A DNA stretch of 5,689 bases from Fidelibacterota bacterium (GTDB lineage Bacteria; Fidelibacterota; UBA2242): NCBI GenBank assembly GCA_023229045.1, contig JALOAB010000148.1, forward strand, positions 1-5,689, written 5' to 3'. Below, piece by piece: positions 1 through 5,689 of the stretch. The notes beneath the pieces were generated by a model, which worked only from the letters and a program-made list of their open reading frames with translations, did not search any database and was not told the DNA's origin. Position 1 is the stretch's first letter; each line of letters begins with the position of its first letter. The position numbers and the translations under genes are program-made.

Positions 1-389
1 TCGCCATGCGCGGATTGATTCAGATTCATAAAATCCATGTCGATTTCCGACCACGGGAGATCGCGGTTGAACTGGGTGTGCAGATGCACAAATGGTTTTT
101 GCAGGTTTTTCAAACCAGCAATCCACATTTTAGATGGCGAAAAGGTATGCATCCAGGTAATCAGCCCAATACATTTTTCGGCATTGTTGGCTTCCAGAGA
201 TAGTTTATTAATCGCCGCCGGATCGGTCAGTACGGTTTTGAATATTACCCGAACCGGAATTATGGACGCATCATTAAGGAAATCCGCCATTTTACGTGAA
301 TGGTCAGCTACCTGTTTAAGCACCTCTTCCCCATAGAGATGTTGACTGCCAGTAACAAACCAGACTTCGTATTTATTCAATGCTTTCAC
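1..389 (-). CDS. araA: L-arabinose isomerase, N-terminal part (runs off the left edge)
   Basis: AraA interconverts L-arabinose and L-ribulose in the cytoplasm with a divalent metal, usually Mn2+; it is the first step of the pathway. The first 129 codons are present, out of about 500 in the family. The translation shows the family signatures in order: YEVWFVTGSQHLYG at residues 7-20, with Q16 matching the substrate-site Gln of E. coli AraA; TWMHTFSPSKMWI at 78-90; HLHTQFN at 102-108; and IDMDFMNLNQSAHG at 116-129. The metal and catalytic residues (Glu306, Glu333, His350, His450 in E. coli numbering) lie beyond the window and cannot be checked. The start is GTG at 387-389: it fits the spacing of the conserved N-terminus and follows AAAGGA (396-401) by 6 nt, and the nearby ATG (394-396) and TTG (389-391) triplets are out of frame. 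It follows araD by 24 nt. The reading frame is intact to the edge. Confidence 0.97.
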   Translation of the reverse strand, partial: MKALNKYEVWFVTGSQHLYGEEVLKQVADHSRKMADFLNDASIIPVRVIFKTVLTDPAAINKLSLEANNAEKCIGLITWMHTFSPSKMWIAGLKNLQKPFVHLHTQFNRDLPWSEIDMDFMNLNQSAHG

Positions 390-395
390 AAGACA

Positions 396-401
396 TCCTT
401 T
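396..401 (-). promoter_or_regulatory. Ribosome binding site of araA, fixing a GTG start
   Basis: AAAGGA on the minus strand lies 6 nt before GTG at 387-389, inside the 24-nt gap after the araD stop codon. The spacing supports GTG as the true start. Confidence 0.75.
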
Positions 402-413
402 CAAAAATAAAAT

Positions 414-1118
414 TTACTTTTGACCGTAATAGGAATCCGGTCCGTGTTTCCGGGAATGATGTTTTTTAAGTATATATCCTGGTAAATTTTTGAAATCCTT
501 TTTAATTAATATCGTGTTAAACGCCATTCGGGCAACGCGTTCCAAAATATAGCTATTAATGACCGCATCCAGTGGATTTTTTCCCCAGGTAAAGGGTGCG
601 TGACCGGCGGCCAGTACTGCCGGCATATCCATTGGATTCAAATCTTTGAACCTTTCGATAATTACCCGCCCGGTATTCAATTCGTAATCCTCGCTGACCT
701 CTTTTTTGGTCAAATAGCGGGTCATGGGAATCCGACCATTAAAATGATCTGCATGGGTAGTGCCAAGACAGGGAATTTCTCTGCAGGCCTGGGCAAAGAC
801 CGTGGCATATTCGCTGTGAGTATGAGCAATTCCGCTAATGCCTTTAAACTTCCGGTATAATTCCAGATGGGTTGCGGTATCCGTGGAAGGTTTCCATTTA
901 CCAGATACTACCTTGCCGTCCATATCGATAATTACCAGATCGTCCAGCGCCATCTTTTCGTAGTCCACTCCGCTAGGTTTGATAATCACTAAGTTGCTCT
1001 CGCGATCGATGCCGCTGACATTCCCCCAGGTCATCGTTACCAGACCATATTTAACTAATGCCTGGTTAGCTTTCAGCACTTCGGTTTTCAGGATGTCGAT
1101 TTTCAATCCTTCAAGCAT
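414..1118 (-). CDS. araD: L-ribulose-5-phosphate 4-epimerase
   Basis: A cytoplasmic zinc enzyme of the class II aldolase/AraD family. It epimerises L-ribulose 5-phosphate at C4 to D-xylulose 5-phosphate by a retro-aldol/aldol mechanism and so feeds the pentose phosphate pathway. It has 234 residues against 231 in E. coli and aligns end to end. Visible motifs are TWGNVSG (31-37), KPSGVDY (47-53), PSTDTATH (77-84), AHTHSEYAT (98-106), GTTHADHF (119-126), AAGHAPFTWG (170-179) and the C-terminal KHGPDSYYGQK. By alignment from memory with E. coli, the zinc ligands are D80, H99, H101 and H173, and the catalytic residues D124 and Y231; all are present. Fuculose-phosphate aldolases share the fold, but the THAD motif, the YYGQ tail and the araB/araA neighbours favour the epimerase. 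UlaF/SgbE are isoenzymes of other pathways with the same activity. The ATG start lies 2 nt after the araB stop codon, with AGGAG inside the end of araB. Confidence 0.97.
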   Translation of the reverse strand: MLEGLKIDILKTEVLKANQALVKYGLVTMTWGNVSGIDRESNLVIIKPSGVDYEKMALDDLVIIDMDGKVVSGKWKPSTDTATHLELYRKFKGISGIAHTHSEYATVFAQACREIPCLGTTHADHFNGRIPMTRYLTKKEVSEDYELNTGRVIIERFKDLNPMDMPAVLAAGHAPFTWGKNPLDAVINSYILERVARMAFNTILIKKDFKNLPGYILKKHHSRKHGPDSYYGQK

Positions 1119-1120
1119 TA

Positions 1121-2806
1121 TTACTCCTGTTTGACCCGATCGCGAATATCAATGAGACCCTTCATGACATTATACATGCTTCCCGACCATTCCGGTGTAC
1201 CGAATGCATCATGCATCTGACGATAAAGAGTATAAATCTGTTGATAGACTTCGTGGTTGTGTTCATTTGGATAAAATACCTTGTCGGTTCCGGTCATAGC
1301 CTGCTGAGCGTCTGTGATTTTAACGTAGCGCCCGGCGGCTACGGCGGTAAATATGGCGGCGCCTAATGCCGGGGTTTGTTCACTGCGCGAAATCTTCATC
1401 GGACGGCCGGTAACATCCGCATAAATCTGCATCAATAACGGATTTTTGGTTGCCAATCCACCGCAATTCACGATTTCCCGCACCGGAACGCCATAATTCT
1501 CGATGCGGTCAATGATTGCCAAAGCGCCAAACGCGGTCGCCTCAATTAGCGCCCGGTAAATTTCATGCGGTTGGGTGTGTAAGGTCTGACCCATTAATAG
1601 ACCAGTCAGACGAACATCGACTAAAATTGTGCGGTTGCCATTGTTCCAATCCAAAACCAGCAGGCCGGTTTCGCCCGGTTTAAGTTGGGCGGCCGATTGA
1701 GCTAGATTTTCGAATTTCTCATCGGCAGTCTTGCCATAGGATTCAGGCACAAGATTATTCACAAACCACAGGAAAATATCACCGACGGCGGATTGACCGG
1801 CTTCGATGCCGTAGTAACCGCCCAATACCGAACCATCGACAATTCCGCAAACGCCGGGAATGTCCTCGAGTTTTTCATTATTCGGCCAGATCATGATATC
1901 GCAGGTACTCGTGCCCAGAATCTTGATAAGCGTTCCAACTGCCACGCCGGCGCCAACCGCTCCCATATGGGCATCAAAAGCTCCAACTGTGACTACGACA
2001 TCTGTGGAAAGTCCCAACTTTTTAGCCCATTTATCAGAGAGGTTACCGACTTTTTCCTCAGCTGAATAGGCTTTGTCATAGAGTCGCGCTCGCATGTTTG
2101 CCAGTTCGGGCGCCAGAGTCCTTAGAAATTCGACATCCGGCAGACCGCCCCATTTGGCATTAAATAGAGCTTTATGACCGGCCGCGCAAATACTGCGTTT
2201 AATTTGATGAGGTCTGATATCACCGATCAATACCGCCGGAATCCAGTCGCAAATTTCTACAAAACTATCCGCCGCATTGAAAATTTCAGGCGCTTCTTTC
2301 AACAAATGCCAAAGTTTGCTCCAGAACCATTCCGACGAGTAAACGCCACCGATTTTTGCCAGATACTGGGGTCGCATCTGGCGGGCTGTTTCGGTAATCT
2401 TGAGCGCCTCAGCGTGTCCGGTATGGTCTTTCCAGAGCCAAACCATCGCCGCAGGATTATTTTTATACTTCTCCTGGAAGCAAAGCGGATTGCCTTCAGC
2501 GTCAACCGGCATCGGGCTACTGCCGGTCGTATCGACTCCGATTCCGATGACGTCCGTCGCTGAAAATCCCGGTACGCTTTCAATTGCTTTTTGAATTGCT
2601 TTAATAATTGTGACTTCGATCGCTTCCAGGTAATCGGTCGGATTCTGACGCGCCAGATTAGGATTGTTCGGATCGATTATAATTCCGGCTTCGCCCGATG
2701 GATATTTATATACATAGGTAGCCAGTTCCCGCCCATCTGCCACATTCACGATCAAAGACCGGCAGGAATTTGTGCCAAAATCCAGCCCAATCGCGTATTT
2801 TCCCAA
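1121..2806 (-). CDS. araB: L-ribulokinase (FGGY family)
   Basis: Phosphorylates L-ribulose at O5 with ATP in the cytoplasm, giving the AraD substrate. The 561 residues match the usual 560-570 of ribulokinases. The N-terminal FGGY domain opens with the phosphate-binding segment IGLDFGTNSCRSLIV (6-20), then GIGVDTTGSSPMPVD (88-102), LWKDHT (124-129) and the ribulokinase-typical IGGVYSSEWFWSK (152-164). The C-terminal half carries GAFDAHMGAVGAG (275-287), where D278 is the expected catalytic base, LGTSTCD (297-303), GIEAGQSAVGD (333-343), EATAFGALAI (422-431), the ATP-site segment NCGGLATKNPLLMQIYADVTG (starting at 447) and ALGAAIFTAVAAG (480-492). SSEW and the GTSTC segment separate it from xylulose and glycerol kinases. 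The start is TTG (2804-2806), 6 nt after GAGGT; an in-frame TGA (2816-2818) rules out a longer form, and the next in-frame Met (residue 98) would remove the phosphate-binding loop. Confidence 0.97.
   Translation of the reverse strand: MGKYAIGLDFGTNSCRSLIVNVADGRELATYVYKYPSGEAGIIIDPNNPNLARQNPTDYLEAIEVTIIKAIQKAIESVPGFSATDVIGIGVDTTGSSPMPVDAEGNPLCFQEKYKNNPAAMVWLWKDHTGHAEALKITETARQMRPQYLAKIGGVYSSEWFWSKLWHLLKEAPEIFNAADSFVEICDWIPAVLIGDIRPHQIKRSICAAGHKALFNAKWGGLPDVEFLRTLAPELANMRARLYDKAYSAEEKVGNLSDKWAKKLGLSTDVVVTVGAFDAHMGAVGAGVAVGTLIKILGTSTCDIMIWPNNEKLEDIPGVCGIVDGSVLGGYYGIEAGQSAVGDIFLWFVNNLVPESYGKTADEKFENLAQSAAQLKPGETGLLVLDWNNGNRTILVDVRLTGLLMGQTLHTQPHEIYRALIEATAFGALAIIDRIENYGVPVREIVNCGGLATKNPLLMQIYADVTGRPMKISRSEQTPALGAAIFTAVAAGRYVKITDAQQAMTGTDKVFYPNEHNHEVYQQIYTLYRQMHDAFGTPEWSGSMYNVMKGLIDIRDRVKQE
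1124..1128 (-). promoter_or_regulatory. Ribosome binding site of araD inside the end of araB
   Basis: AGGAG on the minus strand ends 5 nt before the araD ATG (1116-1118). It overlaps the last codons of araB just before its TAA stop (1121-1123). Ribosomes finishing araB therefore stop on the araD initiation site, an arrangement typical of translational coupling; the coupling itself is inferred. Confidence 0.75.
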
Positions 2807-2812
2807 ATCTTT

Positions 2813-2817
2813 ACCTC
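2813..2817 (-). promoter_or_regulatory. Ribosome binding site of araB, fixing a TTG start
   Basis: GAGGT on the minus strand lies 6 nt before TTG at 2804-2806. An in-frame TGA (2816-2818) overlaps it, so no upstream start is possible. The rest of the 42-nt gap between the symporter and araB is AT-rich, with no hairpin or T-tract that would suggest a terminator. Confidence 0.75.
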
Positions 2818-2848
2818 AATATATGATTTCTTTTTATTTATTCTATTC

Positions 2849-4597
2849 TCAACCTGAAAAATAGATATATGTCAACACAATCAAGAGAACCAATGCTACC
2901 GAAGCGATAACATCACCCCGCGACCAGCTCGCACGGTTTTCGCGACGATGTTCATCAGTTGTAGTACTGTATGTAAGGCCAGTTATCTTTTCATAAGATG
3001 GTTCCTGAGTCAAACGACTGACCACGATCATCACGATAACGCAGACGACAGTTATCAGGAGACTATAATACTGGAAATAGATATTATTGATAACCCATAA
3101 AAACGAGCCTTGGGTGTATTCAAAAGCATGAAGTAATTTTACCGGAGTATCGACTATCAATCTGAAAAGCCCCAGACCAAATCCGACTATTAGTGTCGCC
3201 ATACAACCTTTGGCGTTCATGCGTTTTGAGAAAACTCCCAGGAAGAAGACCACAAAAATTGGCGGCGCCAGATAGGACTGAACTCCCTGTAAATAGTCAT
3301 AAAGCCCCTTTCCTCCTCTGATAACCGGAATCCAAATCAGGCCAATCAGCACCATTACAGCAGTAGCCATCCGACCGATCCAGACCAGCTTTTTCTGACT
3401 GGCATCCGGTTTGAAACGCGAATAAAAATCGATCGTAAAAAGAGTCGCGGAAGCATTAAAAACACCTGCCAGCGAACTCATTAGTGCCGCCAGCAATCCG
3501 GCGACAACGATTCCGCGAATGCCGACCGGCAGAATATAGGCTACCAATAGCGGGAAAGCACTCTGAGAATTATCGCGGATCACCTCACCATTAGCCGCAA
3601 TCAACTGATTCTGTAATTCCGGCACTTTTCCACTGACAGCCAGCGCGTATGCAATTATACCGGGAATGATGAAAATAAAAACCGGTAATAATTTCAGGAA
3701 GCCGGCCGCAATCGAACCGCGCCGCGCTTCTTTCACATTCGGAGCGCCCAGAGCTCTCTGGACAATATATTGATCGGTAGTCCAGTACCATAAACCAATG
3801 ATCGGGGCGCAGAACAACATACCCAGCCACGGGTAATTGTCGTTGAAATACCACGCCATTCGACCAGTTTCTTTAATTGGCGCCCAGGTGCTGGCTATGC
3901 CATCGGGTACCAACGGTTTCCAGAGGTTGAACATCTCAGAACCGGCGATCTCACGCAAAGCGTCCCAACCACCTAAAGCGTTAAGTCCGAAAATTGTCAC
4001 CAGAATCGATCCAAAGACCAGAACAACCGTCTGCATAGCTTCGGTATAAGCGACCGCCCGCAAACCACCGAGGATTGTGTACAAACCAGTTAATATAATC
4101 ACCAGAATCGATCCGACCCAAAAGCTATCCATCCCCAGGAAATTCAATTCCGGTAGTAATACACTGAAAACAATTCCACCGGCAAATATTCCAACCGCAA
4201 TCTTGGTTAAAACATAAGCCACCAACGAGATTACCGACAGAAAAGTGCGTGCCGAAGGTGAAAAACGGCGTTCCAGAAACTCCGGCATCGTGAAAACCTT
4301 TGACCGCATGTAAAACGGCACCATTACCCAGCCCAACACCAGCAGGCACCAGGCATGCAATTCGTAATGCGCCATGGCAACTCCGTCAGTTGCCCCCGAA
4401 CCCGCCAGTCCGACTAAATGTTCCGAACCGATATTCGAGGCGAAGATTGAAGCACCTACGATAAACCAGCCGAGATGCCGCCCGGCCAGAAAGTAATCCG
4501 TTGACGTGTCCTGTCTCTGTTTGATCACCCACCAGGCTAGTCCGAGAATAATTGCGAAGTAGCCTGCCACAATAATCCAGTCTAAAGTCTGTAACAT
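2849..4597 (-). CDS. SGLT-type sodium/sugar symporter (SSS family), probable L-arabinose importer
   Basis: An inner-membrane solute:sodium symporter (SLC5/SSS, LeuT fold) of 582 residues. About 14 membrane helices can be seen, at roughly 7-25, 43-66, 73-98, 117-147, 156-177, 186-209, 255-276, 296-321, 355-380, 402-424, 438-456, 460-483, 508-528 and 561-581. No signal peptide is needed. Family motifs are DYFLAGR (34-40), ASNIGSEHLVGLAGSG (53-68), LWYWTTDQYIVQR (269-281), LKLLP (301-305) and SSLAGVFNASATLFTID (374-390). By alignment from memory with human SGLT1 and Vibrio vSGLT, the sugar-site residues are N55, H60, E79, Y271, W272, K302 and Q437, and S374/S375 belong to the Na2 site. The residue matching vSGLT Q69 is His, as in SGLT1. 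The ATG follows AAGGG (4606-4610) at good distance, 27 nt after the epimerase stop. The family carries glucose, galactose, xylose, myo-inositol and others; arabinose is inferred only from the operon. Confidence 0.93.
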   Translation of the reverse strand: MLQTLDWIIVAGYFAIILGLAWWVIKQRQDTSTDYFLAGRHLGWFIVGASIFASNIGSEHLVGLAGSGATDGVAMAHYELHAWCLLVLGWVMVPFYMRSKVFTMPEFLERRFSPSARTFLSVISLVAYVLTKIAVGIFAGGIVFSVLLPELNFLGMDSFWVGSILVIILTGLYTILGGLRAVAYTEAMQTVVLVFGSILVTIFGLNALGGWDALREIAGSEMFNLWKPLVPDGIASTWAPIKETGRMAWYFNDNYPWLGMLFCAPIIGLWYWTTDQYIVQRALGAPNVKEARRGSIAAGFLKLLPVFIFIIPGIIAYALAVSGKVPELQNQLIAANGEVIRDNSQSAFPLLVAYILPVGIRGIVVAGLLAALMSSLAGVFNASATLFTIDFYSRFKPDASQKKLVWIGRMATAVMVLIGLIWIPVIRGGKGLYDYLQGVQSYLAPPIFVVFFLGVFSKRMNAKGCMATLIVGFGLGLFRLIVDTPVKLLHAFEYTQGSFLWVINNIYFQYYSLLITVVCVIVMIVVSRLTQEPSYEKITGLTYSTTTDEHRRENRASWSRGDVIASVALVLLIVLTYIYFSG

Positions 4598-4624
4598 AGC
4601 TGTTTCCCTTTTATTAAAGTTGTA

Positions 4625-5689
4625 CTATTTTATCGAAAAACGATAAACTGTCGTCTGCTTATATTCTTCACCCGGTTTTAAAACCACCGACGGAAAATTC
4701 GTCTTATTCGGTGAATCCGGAAAAGACTGCGCTTCAAGACAAAGGGCTGTGCGGTGCTTATATCTGATACTATGCTTGCCGGTCATCGAACCATCCAGGA
4801 AATTACCCGAGTAAAATTGTAAACCCGCCTGATCTGTAAGGACTTCCATCATTCTTCCGCTCTGCGAATCATATAAAGATGCGGATAGCCTTAATTGGCC
4901 CGGCTGGCCGTTCAGCATCCAATTATGATCATATCCACTGCCGAACGAAATTTGCTCATTACTGATATCGATGTGTTGGCCGATTTTTTTGGGTTTAAGA
5001 AAATCCAGCGGCGTGTCAACAACCGAGCGTATTTCACCCGTAGGAATCAAGCCGCCATCCACCGGTGTAAAGTAATCGGCATCGATCATTAATTCGTGGT
5101 CAAGAATATCGTTTTCCGGCGAACCGGTCAGATTGAAATAGCAATGACTGGTTGGGTTCAAAACGGTTGTTTTATCGGTGACACCGCGATATTCGATTTT
5201 CAACTCATTATCTTCAGTTATCGTATATGTCACGGTAACCTTCACTCGTCCGGGAAAGCCGCCTTCACCATCCGGACTTACGTAGCTGAGTTTTAAAACA
5301 TTGGGAGAAATCTGGCGGCATTTCCATACTTTTTTATCAAAACCTTCCTTGCCGCCGTGCAGACAATTGGCGCCGTCGTTGATATCCAATCGATAGGTTT
5401 TACCTTCCAGAGTGAACTTAGCGCCGCCAATGCGGTTACCATAACGTCCGACGATAGCCCCCTGATAAGAATTATCCTTTTCATAGGCGGCCAGGTTATC
5501 AAAGCCAAGGATGACATCTTCAAAATTGCCCTGTCTGTCTGCAACTTTTAACGATACTATTCTCGCGCCAAAATTAATGACCTCAGCCGTCATGCCCCGA
5601 CTATTGGAAATCGTATACAGATTGATCTCCCTGCCGTCTTCTAACACGCCAAATGGTTTTGTCGGTACTTTATTCTGCGAACAGTTCAT
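4625..5689 (-). CDS. galM: Aldose 1-epimerase (mutarotase); N-terminus lies at the window edge
   Basis: Interconverts the alpha and beta anomers of free aldoses; the beta-sandwich GalM family acts on galactose, glucose, xylose and L-arabinose. The 354 residues are a full-length domain (GalM proteins are usually 340-350). Motifs are FGARIVSLKVADRQG (40-54), GRYGNRIGGAKF (81-92), CLHGGKEGFDKKVW (109-122), NPTSHCYFNLTG (178-189), GYDHNW (252-257) and ALCLEAQSFPDSPN (315-328). By comparison from memory with Lactococcus GalM, R86, H111, H182 (acid), D254 and E319 (base) are the active-site set and all are present. It precedes the symporter by 27 nt in a probable arabinose operon, so L-arabinose is its likely substrate here (inference). 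The ATG is the last codon in the window, so no ribosome binding site can be seen and the frame may continue upstream. Residue 3 is Cys; a longer secreted or lipoprotein form cannot be excluded, although Asn just before that Cys fits a lipobox poorly. The reading frame is intact. Confidence 0.94.
   Translation of the reverse strand: MNCSQNKVPTKPFGVLEDGREINLYTISNSRGMTAEVINFGARIVSLKVADRQGNFEDVILGFDNLAAYEKDNSYQGAIVGRYGNRIGGAKFTLEGKTYRLDINDGANCLHGGKEGFDKKVWKCRQISPNVLKLSYVSPDGEGGFPGRVKVTVTYTITEDNELKIEYRGVTDKTTVLNPTSHCYFNLTGSPENDILDHELMIDADYFTPVDGGLIPTGEIRSVVDTPLDFLKPKKIGQHIDISNEQISFGSGYDHNWMLNGQPGQLRLSASLYDSQSGRMMEVLTDQAGLQFYSGNFLDGSMTGKHSIRYKHRTALCLEAQSFPDSPNKTNFPSVVLKPGEEYKQTTVYRFSIK

Noticed and set aside
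37..336. Plus-strand open frame of 99 codons opposite araA.
   Set aside because: It lies wholly antisense to the well-conserved araA N-terminus, and its translation shows no recognisable motif.
422..442. A perfect 5-bp inverted repeat, GACCG...CGGTC with an 11-nt loop, near the 3' end of araD, followed by AT-rich sequence with T-runs.
   Set aside because: The stem is short, the loop is long, it lies within coding sequence, and the next bases are AAAAG rather than a T-tract. It does not fit an intrinsic terminator, and araA follows directly.
600..860. Plus-strand open frame of 86 codons opposite araD.
   Set aside because: It is antisense to the zinc-site region of araD and has no recognisable product.
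2174..2563. Plus-strand open frame of 129 codons opposite araB.
   Set aside because: It is the longest antisense frame but overlaps conserved ribulokinase coding entirely. Its Arg/Asn-rich product has no domain I recognise; most likely a chance shadow.
2299..2583. Minus-strand alternative frame of 94 codons inside araB.
   Set aside because: It overlaps intact araB in another frame. Its Arg/Ser-rich translation is typical of an out-of-frame reading, and araB shows no frameshift here.
2807..2848. AT-rich gap between the symporter and araB as a possible internal promoter (a TATATT-like box on the minus strand).
   Set aside because: The box abuts the araB ribosome binding site, so a transcript from it would have almost no leader, and I see no -35 partner. 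The AT-richness alone is not enough.
3591..3854. Minus-strand alternative frame of 87 codons inside the symporter gene.
   Set aside because: It is an out-of-frame reading of a continuous transporter gene with no gap or frameshift.
4598..4624. The 27-nt gap between the epimerase and symporter genes as a terminator or regulatory site.
   Set aside because: It contains only the symporter ribosome binding site and AT-rich sequence, with no stem.

Overview
The window is a single-strand L-arabinose catabolic operon. All five genes lie on the minus strand, so transcription runs from position 5689 down to 1. In transcription order they are an aldose 1-epimerase (4625-5689, galM type), an SGLT-type sodium/sugar symporter (2849-4597), L-ribulokinase araB (1121-2806), L-ribulose-5-phosphate 4-epimerase araD (414-1118), and the first 129 codons of L-arabinose isomerase araA (1-389, running off the left edge). 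The gaps are 27, 42, 2 and 24 nt. I see no convincing terminator or promoter between genes, so they are most simply read as one transcript. There is no stretch over 300 bases without a gene.

The genes form one route. The symporter would bring in the sugar with Na+, and the mutarotase interconverts its anomers. AraA makes L-ribulose, AraB makes L-ribulose 5-phosphate, and AraD makes D-xylulose 5-phosphate for the pentose phosphate pathway. AraA, AraB and AraD are recognised from family motifs and key residues. The arabinose role of the symporter and mutarotase is inferred from the operon, because both families also act on galactose, glucose or xylose.

The organism cannot be named from this window. 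Base composition looks intermediate (judged by eye, not counted). The set mutarotase + SSS symporter + araBDA resembles ara loci of the Bacteroidota and related phyla. However, every start that can be examined has a good Shine-Dalgarno sequence (AAGGG, GAGG, AGGAG, AAAGGA), whereas classical Bacteroidota mostly lack them. Two of the four assessable starts are not ATG (TTG for araB, GTG for araA). A bacterium from a neighbouring lineage with intact SD use is my guess, at low confidence.

I found no undescribed system. The points worth a second look are modest: the alternative starts, the SGLT1-like sugar site of the symporter, the uncertain N-terminus of the epimerase at the window edge, and the absence of any regulator in view.
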